From contig WGMR01000006.1 in the NCBI GenBank assembly GCA_016124955.1, positions 1 through 64,000 on the forward strand: 64,000 bases of DNA. Direction: 5' to 3'. A program made the position numbers and the translations under genes. Positions 9,244 to 17,266 of the stretch are shown here, one piece after another. Source of the stretch: Alphaproteobacteria bacterium (GTDB taxonomy: Bacteria > Pseudomonadota > Alphaproteobacteria > UBA9219 > RFNS01). The notes beneath the pieces were generated by a model that saw only the letters and a list, made by a program, of their open reading frames with translations, ran no database searches and had not been told where the DNA came from. Numbering within the stretch: position 1 is the stretch's first letter; the number at the start of each line of letters is the position of its first letter.

Positions 9244-9423
9244 GATCATGCTCCGGAAGGTCGATGGCCACCACAGGGCGACACATGGAAGAAACTAGCG
9301 GTATCATTTAACATCTTGATTCGCAACGCAATGGGCATTATTGGGACATATTCACACCCCATTATTGCCATCTTGGCGGGCTAACGTAGCATGTTTTATT
9401 ATTGTCACTTCGTAGGTTAGGGC

Positions 9424-9987
9424 ATGAGCTTGCCGCCATTCCGCATTGTTGCCTCCACCCTGTTCACAAGCCTCCTGCTCGCTGCCGTGCCATTCCTGCC
9501 ACAGGCCCGCGCGCAAGAAGGCGTGGAGCCGGTCGATCAAACCACGGCGGCGTTCGCTGAAATCACCGGCATGTGGTTGACCGAAGGCGGCGAAGGCGGC
9601 GTGGAATTGTACCGCTGCGAGGAAAAACTGTGCGGCCGTTTTGTTTGGCTCGGACCCGACGATCCCGACCCGGCCAGCGATGAAGGCCGCGACAACCGCA
9701 ACCCGGATCCGACCAAGCGCAAGCGCCCGCTTTGTGGTATGCAGTTCATGGGCGGGTTCGAATTTTCATCCTACGGCACTTTTGATAATGGCTGGATCTA
9801 CAGCCCGCGCCACGGCAACAATTTCAGCGCGCGCATCGTTCCCGTCGATCACGACCACATCAAGCTACGCGGCTACTTCCTGATGCCCATGCTGGGGCAA
9901 GACCAAATCTGGACCCGCAAGAACGACATGCCGCGCTGCCGCACTTCCGAAGACGCTGCTCAACCACCGCCAGAAGAAGGTATATAA
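9424..9987 (+). CDS. Secreted DUF2147-family protein, copy 1
   Basis: 187 residues with a signal peptide (STLFTSLLLAAVPFLPQARA, cut before QEG). The mature protein shows the DUF2147 pattern: GMWLTEGGEGGVELYRCEEKLCGRFVWL, then RPLCGMQFMGGF, GWIYSPRHGNNF and IKLRGYFLMPMLGQDQIWTR. This family folds as a small periplasmic beta barrel; function is unknown. Cys residues in LYRC, LCG and PLCG may form a disulfide. Tandem duplicate of the next gene (9991-10470), three bases apart, so co-transcribed. Copy 1 has a longer acidic C-terminal tail. Confidence 0.85.
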   Translation: MSLPPFRIVASTLFTSLLLAAVPFLPQARAQEGVEPVDQTTAAFAEITGMWLTEGGEGGVELYRCEEKLCGRFVWLGPDDPDPASDEGRDNRNPDPTKRKRPLCGMQFMGGFEFSSYGTFDNGWIYSPRHGNNFSARIVPVDHDHIKLRGYFLMPMLGQDQIWTRKNDMPRCRTSEDAAQPPPEEGI

Positions 9988-9990
9988 ACC

Positions 9991-10470
9991 ATGATGAAAT
10001 TTCCTGCCGCCATGCTCGCCCTTGCTGTCTTCGCCGCGCCCGCTTTCGCGGCGCCACCGGATATCGCTGCGGTCGAAGGGTTGTGGCTCACGGGCAAAAA
10101 GGATGCGGGGGTCGAGCTCTACCGCTGCGAAAACCACCCGGAAGAATTATGCGGCCGCCTGCACTGGCTCGGCATCAAGGATCCGTCCCCGAATGAAGAA
10201 AAGGGCCAGGACATAAAAAATCCGGACAAGAAAAAGCGCGGCCAGCCTTTGTGCGGCATGCAATTTGTCGGCGGGTTCGAACCCGATGAAGACGGCAGCT
10301 TTTCCAGCGGCTGGCTCTACAATCCGCGTAACGGCTTTAAATACAGCGGCCGCATCACACCGCAGGGCAAGGATAAACTGCTGCTGCGCGGCTATATCAT
10401 CATCTCCGCCATAGGCGAGGAAGAAGTCTGGACCCGCGAACCGCGCCTGCCGGAATGCCGGAAGAAATAG
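9991..10470 (+). CDS. Secreted DUF2147-family protein, copy 2
   Basis: 159 residues with a signal peptide (FPAAMLALAVFAAPAFA). The same ordered motifs as copy 1 are present: GLWLTGKKDAGVELYRC, LCGRLHWLG, NPDKKKRGQPLCGMQFVGGF, GWLYNPRNGFKYSGRI and LLLRGYIIISAIGEEEVWTR. Residues line up over the whole mature length, so this is a clear tandem duplication, but divergence is high enough to be old. Starts at ATG 9991 (or the next codon, ATG 9994) behind AAGGTATATAAACC. Function unknown. Confidence 0.85.
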   Translation: MMKFPAAMLALAVFAAPAFAAPPDIAAVEGLWLTGKKDAGVELYRCENHPEELCGRLHWLGIKDPSPNEEKGQDIKNPDKKKRGQPLCGMQFVGGFEPDEDGSFSSGWLYNPRNGFKYSGRITPQGKDKLLLRGYIIISAIGEEEVWTREPRLPECRKK

Positions 10471-10549
10471 CGGCACAAGCCGGTTGACTCATCCAGCCGC
10501 AGCAACCATGATCCGCACGTCCGATCAACCCCATGGATGAGGGGGACGC

Positions 10550-11167
10550 ATGCCGAACCTTCTGCCGCGTCAGGAACAATTTTTTGAACTTTTTCTCGAA
10601 CAGGCGGGCCTGATAGTCGCCGCTGCCGAAAAACTGGCGCAAGGCGTGCAAGGCAAGCCGCCCGGGCTGGCCGTTACAGCCAGCGAGATAGCGGAGCTTG
10701 AAAGCGCGGGCGATGCTGCCGTGGCCGCCTTGAACGAAAGGCTGGGCAGCAGCTTTTTCACCCCGCTCGATCCCGAAGATATCCTTGCGCTCACCCATGC
10801 GCTCGATGACATCATCGATGGCATCGAGGATACTGCACACCGCCTCGCCGCCTATCATATTGACCCGGTGCCAAAGCCGGTGATCCGGTTGTGCGAGGTT
10901 GTAGAAAGCTGCGCCGGGCATTTGCACGCCGCATTGATCGCACTCAAAGGCAAGCAACCGACCGCAAACCACTGCGCCGGAATGTTCGCGCTCGATAAAA
11001 CCGCGAAGGATATCAACCGCGGCGCGGTCGCGGAACTTCTGAACAGCGAGGGGAATCCGATGCTGGCCATGAAGCTGCGCGAGATATACGGTTTTCTCAA
11101 TCGCACGATGGATGCGTGCGAAGCGGCGGCGGCCACGCTGCAGCATGTGCATGTGAAGAACGGCTAA
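10550..11167 (+). CDS. DUF47 (PhoU-like) accessory protein of phosphate transporter
   Basis: 205 residues, almost entirely helical. The DUF47 hallmark is seen in PLDPEDILALTHALDDIIDGIEDTAHRL (acidic, metal-binding helix) and the earlier EIAELESAGDAAVAALNERL. DUF47 proteins are PhoU relatives that sit next to Pit phosphate transporters and are thought to regulate them. Here the pit gene follows after four bases. The start codon has an excellent ribosome-binding site (GAGGGGG). Confidence 0.9.
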   Translation: MPNLLPRQEQFFELFLEQAGLIVAAAEKLAQGVQGKPPGLAVTASEIAELESAGDAAVAALNERLGSSFFTPLDPEDILALTHALDDIIDGIEDTAHRLAAYHIDPVPKPVIRLCEVVESCAGHLHAALIALKGKQPTANHCAGMFALDKTAKDINRGAVAELLNSEGNPMLAMKLREIYGFLNRTMDACEAAAATLQHVHVKNG

Positions 11168-11171
11168 AGGC

Positions 11172-12191
11172 ATGGACGGCGCCCTCGTCCTGACCATCGC
11201 GATCGTCATCGTCGCGCTCGCGTTCGATTTCATCAACGGCTTTCACGATGCCGCCAACTCCATCGCCACCGTCGTCGCCACCCGCGTGCTTTCGCCGTTC
11301 AAGGCCGTGCTGTGGGCCGCCTGCTTCAATTTTGCCGCGCTGTTCGTGTTCGATACCGGGGTGGCGAAAACCGTCGGCAGCGGCATGGTCGATCTTAATT
11401 TCGTCACGCCCTATGTCATCCTCGCGGGGCTGCTCGGCGCCATCGCATGGGATCTGCTCACCTGGTGGTGGAAGCTGCCCAGCAGTTCGTCGCACGCGCT
11501 GATCGGCGGCTATGCCGGTTCGGCCATGGCCAACGCGGCGGCGGTGGGCGGTATCGGCCAGAGCCTCGATGTCATCATCGCCTCGGGCTGGACCAAAACG
11601 CTTATGTTCATCGTGCTGGCGCCCACCATCGGCATGTTGCTGGCGCACATACTTATGCTTGCCGTCGTCTGGCTGTTCCATCGTGTGGGCCGCCGTTTCG
11701 CAGGCAAGCTGTTCGGCAAACTGCAACTGCTTTCCTCGGCGCTGCTCAGCCTCAGCCACGGCGGCAACGATGCACAAAAAACCGCCGGCATTATCGCCGG
11801 CGCGCTATTCGCCTCCGGCTACATGACGGAATTTCATATCCCCTATTGGGTTCTGATCTGCGCCTACAGCGCCATCGCGCTCGGCACCGCCGCAGGCGGC
11901 TGGCGCATTGTTCACACCATGGGCACGCGGCTCACGCGGCTGCAGCCGCATAGCGGCTTCTGCGCCGAAACTGCGGCGGCGCTTTCGATCATGCTGGCGA
12001 CCTCGCTGAAGCTGCCAATCTCGACCACCCACACCATCACGGGCGCGATTGTCGGCGTCGGCTCGATGCAGCGCGTAAAGGCGGTGCGCTGGGGCGTCGC
12101 GGTTAACATATTGTGGGCATGGATATTAACGATCCCGATGGCGGGCCTGATCGGCTGGCTTTCGATGTGGGCAATACATTTCTTCCTTTAG
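11172..12191 (+). CDS. pit: Low-affinity inorganic phosphate transporter (PiT family)
   Basis: 339 residues with about ten hydrophobic helices. The two PiT signature repeats are visible: [22 protein letters not shown] near the N-terminus and [15 protein letters not shown] near residue 200. [17 protein letters not shown] is the second-half counterpart of [12 protein letters not shown]. PiT carriers import metal-phosphate with a proton or cation across the inner membrane. Shorter than E. coli PitA (499) because the central cytoplasmic loop is missing, as is common in alphaproteobacteria. Operon with the DUF47 gene upstream; folE starts 26 bp downstream. Confidence 0.93.
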   Translation: MDGALVLTIAIVIVALAFDFINGFHDAANSIATVVATRVLSPFKAVLWAACFNFAALFVFDTGVAKTVGSGMVDLNFVTPYVILAGLLGAIAWDLLTWWWKLPSSSSHALIGGYAGSAMANAAAVGGIGQSLDVIIASGWTKTLMFIVLAPTIGMLLAHILMLAVVWLFHRVGRRFAGKLFGKLQLLSSALLSLSHGGNDAQKTAGIIAGALFASGYMTEFHIPYWVLICAYSAIALGTAAGGWRIVHTMGTRLTRLQPHSGFCAETAAALSIMLATSLKLPISTTHTITGAIVGVGSMQRVKAVRWGVAVNILWAWILTIPMAGLIGWLSMWAIHFFL

Positions 12192-12217
12192 TGGCCCGTT
12201 TGCTGTATGAAAATGTG

Positions 12218-12829
12218 ATGAAGAAAGCTTTCTCTATCGTCAATGAAAACACCCCGCCCGGCGCGCGCCCTTCGCGCACCGAGGCGATGGATGCCGTGAA
12301 AACGCTGATCGCGTGGGCGGGCGATGACCCCGCGCGCGAAGGTTTGCGCGATACCCCGCGCCGCGTCGTCGATGCCTATCTGGAATTTTTTGCGGGCTAC
12401 GATATGGACCCGGATGAAATCCTTTCCCGCACCTTCGAAGAAGTGGGCGGCTATGACGGCATCGTGCTCGTCAAGGATATCGAGTTGCACTCGCACTGCG
12501 AACATCACATGGTGCCGTTCATCGGCCGGGCACATATCGGCTATTTGCCCGACAAGCGCGTCGTCGGCATCAGCAAGCTCGCGCGGCTGGTCGAGGTTTA
12601 TGCAAGGCGGCTGCAAATCCAGGAAGCCATGACGGCGCAAATCGCCGACACCATCCAGCGCGTGCTGCAGCCGCGCGGCGTCGCCGTTGTGATCGAAGCT
12701 TCGCACCAGTGCATGACCACGCGCGGCGCCCGCAAGGCCGAAGCCAGCACGGTGACCAGCCACATGCGCGGCGCCTTCCGCCGCGACCCGCGCGCACGGG
12801 CCGAATTCATGGATTTGATAAGGCAGTAA
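12218..12829 (+). CDS. folE: GTP cyclohydrolase I (type IA)
   Basis: 203 residues. Converts GTP to dihydroneopterin triphosphate, the first step of folate synthesis. The Zn-binding and active-site set is complete: [10 protein letters not shown] (Cys and His ligands), [18 protein letters not shown], and [12 protein letters not shown] with the second Cys ligand. Start ATG 12218 ([11 protein letters not shown]) lies 26 bp past the pit stop codon; in-frame codons further upstream would place the start inside pit. The Shine-Dalgarno is weak, which suggests translational dependence on pit or a poorly expressed gene. Confidence 0.95.
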   Translation: MKKAFSIVNENTPPGARPSRTEAMDAVKTLIAWAGDDPAREGLRDTPRRVVDAYLEFFAGYDMDPDEILSRTFEEVGGYDGIVLVKDIELHSHCEHHMVPFIGRAHIGYLPDKRVVGISKLARLVEVYARRLQIQEAMTAQIADTIQRVLQPRGVAVVIEASHQCMTTRGARKAEASTVTSHMRGAFRRDPRARAEFMDLIRQ

Positions 12830-12837
12830 CCGAAGGG

Positions 12838-13413
12838 CTAGCCGCCTCTTTCGCCCGGCCTAGGTTCAGGCACCGATGCCTTGTTGATGGCCTCCGGCCT
12901 TACGGGGCCGGATGAGAAAACAAGGTAGCCGTGGCGATCAACCTCGCCCGTATGAACGAAACCGTTGCGCTCAGCGGCCTTGATCGAGGCATGGTTGTCG
13001 CTCTTGATGGTTGTAATAATATCGCCGTTAAAATCCTCCAGATATTTCATTCTGGCCTGATAAAATTTATCCACCAGCCCATGCCCCCTGTATTGCGGGG
13101 CAATTTCGGAACCCGCCAGAAGCGCGGTAACGCGGCCATCGTTGTCGACGGTAAAATCTATCGAACTCTGGCCGACCAGCTTGTCCCCGTCCCAAAGACC
13201 GAACATGACGAAGGGCGGAGATTGCCTGCCGATGGTTTGCTGAAAAAGGTCTTTCCAGGTTTGCTCGTCGTCCAGGTTCTTGCCTTGCAAAAAACCTTTG
13301 AACATATGGGGATCGTCAAGGCCTTTGTAAAAATCCCTATAGGCGCGCCAATCGTCAAATGTAATCGGCCGGACAGTTAGATGCGTATGTTTGCCTGAAG
13401 CGTGATTGCTCAT
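12838..13413 (-). CDS. GNAT-family N-acetyltransferase (RimJ/RimL-like)
   Basis: 191 residues. The GNAT motifs are clear: strand LVGQSSIDFTVDNDGRVTALLAGSEIAPQYRGHGLV, in which the acetyl-CoA loop is QYRGHG, and the late helix SIKAAERNGFVHTGEVDRHGY. Family members acetylate protein N-termini, amines or small molecules; the target here is unknown. It is the only gene in the neighbourhood with a long AT-rich upstream region, and that region contains a full TTAA-N7-TTAA site (13485-13499), so cell-cycle control by CtrA is possible. Convergent with folE. Confidence 0.88.
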   Translation of the reverse strand: MSNHASGKHTHLTVRPITFDDWRAYRDFYKGLDDPHMFKGFLQGKNLDDEQTWKDLFQQTIGRQSPPFVMFGLWDGDKLVGQSSIDFTVDNDGRVTALLAGSEIAPQYRGHGLVDKFYQARMKYLEDFNGDIITTIKSDNHASIKAAERNGFVHTGEVDRHGYLVFSSGPVRPEAINKASVPEPRPGERGG

Positions 13414-13484
13414 AATCTTTTTTCATCTTAAAAATCTTCAAATATTCTAGAAATGCATGATTAAGGAAAAAATAATTTTCATGG

Positions 13485-13499
13485 TTAATGGCCGGTTAA
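13485..13499. promoter_or_regulatory. CtrA-type binding site TTAA-N7-TTAA
   Basis: TTAA (13485-13488), seven bases, TTAA (13496-13499): an exact match to the alphaproteobacterial CtrA full site, and the minus strand reads TTAACC at both halves. It sits 72 bp upstream of the GNAT gene start in an otherwise AT-rich stretch (13414-13510). The match is direct; binding is inference. Confidence 0.5.
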
Positions 13500-13603
13500 A
13501 AAAACCGCGCCACACATATCGCGCATTTTTTGAAAGCAAAAGATCGTCTGCCTGAAATATTTCGCAGCCACATGCCGTGCGCCAACGTGTCGTGATGGAA
13601 AAA

Positions 13604-13680
13604 TGGCGCACCCGAAGAGATTCGAACTCCTAACCCCCAGATTCGTAGTCTGGTGCTCTATCCAGTTGAGCTACGGGTGC
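13604..13680 (-). tRNA. tRNA-Arg (anticodon ACG)
   Basis: 77-nt cloverleaf read on the minus strand, with encoded CCA (13604-13606). Acceptor stem GCACCCG pairs with CGGGTGC. The anticodon stem CCAGA/TCTGG holds the loop CTACGAA, giving ACG (inosine-modified, reads CGU/CGC/CGA). D- and T-arms are intact. Confidence 0.95.
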
Positions 13681-13724
13681 TTGCGCTAGCGGGCGCCGGC
13701 AAGCCGGCCCCCCCGAGGCGGCGC

Positions 13725-13754
13725 ACCATAGCCAAAAGCGGGGCCGGGCGTCAA
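13725..13754 (-). promoter_or_regulatory. Predicted sigma-70 promoter of tRNA-Arg
   Basis: On the minus strand TTGACG (13749-13754) and TATGGT (13725-13730) are 18 bp apart, placing a start near 13717 and leaving a GC-rich leader of about 37 nt before the tRNA. Confidence 0.45.
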
Positions 13755-13792
13755 TCGAATAGCCCAAAAGCGTCACTATTTACCTGTTTTCC

Positions 13793-13820
13793 TTGCCTTG
13801 GCCGCTTCCGGCATTATAAC
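13793..13820 (+). promoter_or_regulatory. Leaderless-type promoter of the GT2 gene
   Basis: TTGCCT (13793-13798), 16 bp, TATAAC (13815-13820). The expected start point, about seven bases later, falls on the A of the ATG at 13828. There is no Shine-Dalgarno before that ATG, so a leaderless mRNA is the simplest reading. Confidence 0.4.
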
Positions 13821-13827
13821 CGCTGTC

Positions 13828-14577
13828 ATGCCCGAAGCCCCGCCCCTGCTCTCCGTCGTCATCGCCGTGCATAACGAAGCCGGCAACGTCATGCCGCTGG
13901 CGGGCGAGGTGGCGCGCGCGCTCGAAGGCGCGCCGCAGATCGCGGAGCAATATGAAATCGTTTTCGTCGATGACGGCTGCACCGACAGCACCGCGCTGGA
14001 AATCCGCCACCTTATGACAGCCGATGCGCGCATACGCCTTGTAGTACACGAACACCGCACGGGCCTCAGCGCCGCCATTCGCAGCGGCGTGCGCCACGCA
14101 AGCGCGCCCTGGATCATGACCTGCGACGGTGACGGGCAGAACGACCCGGCCGATATGCCGCGCCTTGCCGCGCGCGCATGGGAAGGCGGACAGGATGCCG
14201 GCGTCATCGTTTGCGGCTGGCGCACGAACCGGCAGGATAGCTGGCGCAAACGCATGGCCAGCCGTTTCGCCAACGCGGTGCGGAAGGCTGTGTTGCACGA
14301 TGGCTGCCCCGATACGGGTTGCAGACTGAAGCTGTTCCGGCGCGATACCTATCTTATGCTGCCGTTTTTCAACGGGCTGCACCGCTTCATGCCCGCCTTG
14401 TTCCGGCACTACGGGCATACGGTCATCAACATGCCGGTCAATGACCGGCCGCGGCGGCTTGGTGTTTCCAAATCCGATATCGTCGGGCGCGGGCTTAAGG
14501 GGCTCGCGGATCTGCTGGGCGTTTACTGGCTGCTACGGCGCACACCCAAAGCCCACAAGGCGACTGAAACGCACTAG
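13828..14577 (+). CDS. Family 2 glycosyltransferase (DPM/polyprenyl-phosphate type)
   Basis: 249 residues with a GT-A fold: LSVVIAVHNEAGNV at the N-terminus, FVDDGCTDST (nucleotide-sugar Asp), and DGDGQNDP as the DxD metal site. The rest resembles dolichyl/undecaprenyl-phosphate mannosyl- or glucosyltransferases (VNDRPRRLGVSKS close to the end). There is no C-terminal membrane anchor, so it would act at the cytoplasmic face. The product is probably a lipid-linked sugar for envelope glycans. The next gene (14733) is a DegT-type aminotransferase in the same direction, hinting at a small sugar-modification unit. The start has no ribosome-binding site but a promoter ends right on it. Confidence 0.85.
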   Translation: MPEAPPLLSVVIAVHNEAGNVMPLAGEVARALEGAPQIAEQYEIVFVDDGCTDSTALEIRHLMTADARIRLVVHEHRTGLSAAIRSGVRHASAPWIMTCDGDGQNDPADMPRLAARAWEGGQDAGVIVCGWRTNRQDSWRKRMASRFANAVRKAVLHDGCPDTGCRLKLFRRDTYLMLPFFNGLHRFMPALFRHYGHTVINMPVNDRPRRLGVSKSDIVGRGLKGLADLLGVYWLLRRTPKAHKATETH

Positions 14578-14732
14578 CGTCCTCCCGCTTTGCCGGGCCC
14601 GCGCGATCATGCTAAACCTGAAACGCCTTACGAATCCCCCTATTACGGAGCACCGCTCTGCTAAGCAGCAGCCCAAAAAAACGCCCAGCGAAGCAACCCG
14701 CCGTAAAACGGAAAGCGGCGGGCAAAAGCCCT

Positions 14733-15830
14733 ATGGTGCCGCTTCTGCGCCCGGCACTCCCGACCGCAACACAACTCAGCCCCTATCTGCGCCGCATCGA
14801 TAAGGCCCGGTGGTACAGCAATTTCGGCGAGCTGCAGGGCGAACTTGAAACACGGCTCGCGCGCCATTTTAACGTTTTGCGCGAAAATATCGCGCTGTTC
14901 GCAAACGGCACGCTTGCGCTTACCTGCGCGCTGCAGGCCATGAACCGCGGCAGCGGCACATGCCTGATGCCGTCATGGACCTTCGCCGCAACGCCCGGCG
15001 CCGCCATCGCGGCCGGCATGAAAGTGCATTTCGCGGACGTGCACGCCGATACCTGGGCGCTTGATCCCGATACGACGGCGCAACGCACCGACCTGCACAA
15101 ATTCTCCGCCATCGTCGCAGTGTCGCCGTTCGGCGCCGCGCTCGATCATGTGGCATGGGAAAAATTCACGGCCAAGACAGGCCTTCCGGTTTTAATCGAC
15201 GGCGCGGCGGCCTTCGATAGCGTCGCGACCAAGAAAAACGCGGCCATCGGCAACACACCGGTTATGATCAGCCTGCACGCGACCAAATGCTTCGGCATCG
15301 GCGAAGGCGGGTTGCTGCTTTCCCGGAACCCCGAATTTATCGCGCGCGCACGGCAATGGGGCAATTTCGGTTTTCTCGGCGCGCCGGTGGCCGATCTTCC
15401 CGGCGGCAACGCCAAGCTTTCCGAATATGGCGCCGCGATCGGCCTTGCCGCGCTCGATAACTGGGGCTGGCGCCGCCGCCAGCTGGCGCAGGCGGCAGCG
15501 GCCTATGCCGGGAAAATCGCGAAGGTCCCGGGCATCAAAACCGCGCCCGGTTTCAACGATGGTTCGGTTTCCAATTCCTGCAACGTCCTGACCCCGATGC
15601 CGGCTCCCAAGCTGGCCGAACAGTTGGCGGCGGCCGGGATCAGCACCCGGCGCTGGTGGGGCGATGGATGCCATGCCCACCCCGCATACAAAAACCTAAT
15701 GCGCGACCCCATGCCGGTAACCGACAAATTGGCCCGCCACACCATCGGGCTGCCCTTTTTCCACGATCTCGACCGCGCGGGCATGCAGCAAGTGGTTAAC
15801 GCGTTAACCACTGCCCTCGAAAGCCAATAA
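14733..15830 (+). CDS. DegT/DnrJ/EryC1/StrS-family PLP aminotransferase
   Basis: 365 residues. The Schiff-base lysine lies in ISLHATKCFGIGEGGLLL (about residue 185), the typical HxTK context of sugar aminotransferases. NGTLALTCAL and MPSWTFAATPGA are the phosphate and ring-binding segments. Such enzymes transaminate nucleotide-linked keto-sugars for O-antigen, capsule or glycoprotein glycans. The gene is unusual in carrying a perfect 22-bp palindrome (15791-15812) within its last codons. The 155 bp separating it from the GT2 gene show no obvious promoter. Confidence 0.88.
   Translation: MVPLLRPALPTATQLSPYLRRIDKARWYSNFGELQGELETRLARHFNVLRENIALFANGTLALTCALQAMNRGSGTCLMPSWTFAATPGAAIAAGMKVHFADVHADTWALDPDTTAQRTDLHKFSAIVAVSPFGAALDHVAWEKFTAKTGLPVLIDGAAAFDSVATKKNAAIGNTPVMISLHATKCFGIGEGGLLLSRNPEFIARARQWGNFGFLGAPVADLPGGNAKLSEYGAAIGLAALDNWGWRRRQLAQAAAAYAGKIAKVPGIKTAPGFNDGSVSNSCNVLTPMPAPKLAEQLAAAGISTRRWWGDGCHAHPAYKNLMRDPMPVTDKLARHTIGLPFFHDLDRAGMQQVVNALTTALESQ
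15791..15812. repeat. Perfect 22-bp palindrome inside the aminotransferase 3' end
   Basis: AGTGGTTAACG followed directly by its own reverse complement CGTTAACCACT. The sequence codes for VVNALTT, so it is embedded in coding DNA. Its centre is TTAACGCGTTAA. As RNA it could form a nine-pair stem with a CGCG loop, but no U-run follows. Confidence 0.75.
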
Positions 15831-15873
15831 ACCTGATTTATCCTGCATTTTTGGCCCCGGCCCCTGCTTTATA

Positions 15874-15908
15874 TTGACAAGGGCGCTTTATTTCGGCATT
15901 TAAGCGCC
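15874..15908 (+). promoter_or_regulatory. rplU promoter region with inverted repeat
   Basis: A perfect -35 hexamer TTGACA (15874-15879) precedes rplU by 125 bp; the matching -10 (about 15897-15902) is weak. Overlapping it is a perfect inverted repeat GGCGCTT (15882-15888) and AAGCGCC (15902-15908) with a 13-nt loop. The arrangement could be an operator or the start of a leader hairpin for autoregulation by L21; neither can be shown from sequence. Confidence 0.4.
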
Positions 15909-16003
15909 TCTTGCGGCCTTGGGCGCTTTGGCGGCCCTGTGCCCGCATAAACAATCAGACAATCCCGGTTGCCCAAAGGCTTTCCGGGGCTTGGGTGGAT
16001 AAA

Positions 16004-16318
16004 ATGTTCGCAGTGGTGAAGGCCGGCGGCAAGCAATTCAAAGTTGCCGAAGGCGATGTGATTGAAGTTGACAGCCAGCTCGATGGCGAAATCGGCAGCA
16101 AGCTTGAACTTGCCGACGTGCTGATGGTCTATGCCGACGGCAAAGCCAAGCTCGGCAGCCCCACCGTTGCGGGCGCCAAGGTGACGGCCGAGGTCGTGAG
16201 CCGTGGCCGCAGCCGCAAGGTTATCGTTTTCAAGAAGAAGCGTCGGCAGAACTACCGCCGCAAGAACACCCACCGTCAGGATCTGACCGTTATCCGCATC
16301 ACCGGCATCGCTGCCTGA
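16004..16318 (+). CDS. rplU: 50S ribosomal protein bL21
   Basis: 104 residues, the standard length. The N-terminus [20 protein letters not shown] and the basic rRNA-binding tail [18 protein letters not shown] are diagnostic of bL21, which contacts 23S rRNA domain I. ATG 16004 is preceded by GGTGGA. It is the first gene of the conserved rplU-rpmA pair, 27 bp upstream of rpmA. Confidence 0.98.
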   Translation: MFAVVKAGGKQFKVAEGDVIEVDSQLDGEIGSKLELADVLMVYADGKAKLGSPTVAGAKVTAEVVSRGRSRKVIVFKKKRRQNYRRKNTHRQDLTVIRITGIAA

Positions 16319-16345
16319 TCGAACGGCCAAGCAGAGGATTAAACC

Positions 16346-16615
16346 ATGGCACATAAGAAAGCAGGCGGCAGCTCATCCAACGGTCGCGATACCGCAGGCC
16401 GGCGCCTTGGCGTCAAATTGTTCGGCGGCCAGACGGCGCAGCCCGGCGCGATCATCATCCGCCAGCGCGGCACCAAGTTCCACCCCGGCACCAACGTTGG
16501 CATTGGCCGCGATCACACGATCTTCGCCAAGGTCGAAGGCCGCGTGAAGTTCCGCATTTCCTCCGGCGGGCGCACTTACGTGTCGGTTGAAACCAAGGCC
16601 GCTGCAGCCAAGTAA
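16346..16615 (+). CDS. rpmA: 50S ribosomal protein bL27
   Basis: 89 residues beginning [15 protein letters not shown], the conserved N-terminal extension that reaches the peptidyl-transferase centre, followed by [11 protein letters not shown] and [17 protein letters not shown]. Good ribosome-binding site (AGAGGA). In many alphaproteobacteria rplU-rpmA is followed by obg; here obg lies at 49-50 kb and the next gene is a convergent transpeptidase. Confidence 0.98.
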   Translation: MAHKKAGGSSSNGRDTAGRRLGVKLFGGQTAQPGAIIIRQRGTKFHPGTNVGIGRDHTIFAKVEGRVKFRISSGGRTYVSVETKAAAAK

Positions 16616-16652
16616 CCTCCGGGCTGCTTTCCATCGTAACTTTTTTGTCTCG

Positions 16653-17174
16653 TTAAGCCGGCGGCATAACCGTCAACCGGCTGCCGGGCGCGCACGACTT
16701 CAATAGCGCCAGTAAATCTTCGCGCCTCAGCGCCACGCATCCCTGCGTGGGCGTAAAATCCGGCCGCGCGACATGCATGAAAATCGCGCTGCCTTTGCCC
16801 GGCACCACCGGGCTGTCGTTGTAGCCCAGAACAACCAGCACATCGTAAATTTCATCCTCGCGCCAAAGCTTTTCATGGCTTGCGGTGAAGGGCAGCTTCA
16901 CGGGGCCGTTGTATTGCGCATGGTCCGGCGCGTCGCACCAGCCGTCGTCATGCGCGATAGCGCGCAAAGGCAAAGCCGTTTCCGGTTTTGGTAAACGGTC
17001 CGCGCGGTACAATACTTCGCGCAGCAAAAACGTTCCCGTCGGCGTTCCGCCGTCGCCTTCGCATTTCTTATCCACAATGCCGGCCGGGCCCAAGGCGCAA
17101 GGAAATTCGGCGCTGCCGCATTTCAGCGTACCGGTGGTGACGCCCCTGCCTTGTGCTGCTACAACTATATCCAT
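16653..17174 (-). CDS. L,D-transpeptidase (YkuD domain) without signal peptide
   Basis: 173 residues. The YkuD catalytic motif is complete at the C-terminal half: FMHVARPDFTPTQGCVALRR, in which His and the Thr-x-Gly-Cys-Val nucleophile occur at family spacing. GDGGTPTGTF is the usual upstream loop. YkuD enzymes make 3-3 peptidoglycan cross-links or attach proteins to peptidoglycan. The start ATG 17174 (MDIVVAAQ) gives no export signal; extending to 17252 does not add a convincing one either. Either the protein leaves by another route or it belongs to the cytoplasmic-looking YkuD subgroup. Divergent from ribF. Confidence 0.85.
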   Translation of the reverse strand: MDIVVAAQGRGVTTGTLKCGSAEFPCALGPAGIVDKKCEGDGGTPTGTFLLREVLYRADRLPKPETALPLRAIAHDDGWCDAPDHAQYNGPVKLPFTASHEKLWREDEIYDVLVVLGYNDSPVVPGKGSAIFMHVARPDFTPTQGCVALRREDLLALLKSCAPGSRLTVMPPA

Positions 17175-17266
17175 GAAGTGATTCTTACATCCTGTTTCAC
17201 CGGAACTATTTTTGCGCAGCCAGGCTGTCTTTGCAATGTCTGCTGCAACCAAAGAGCAACCAGGTC

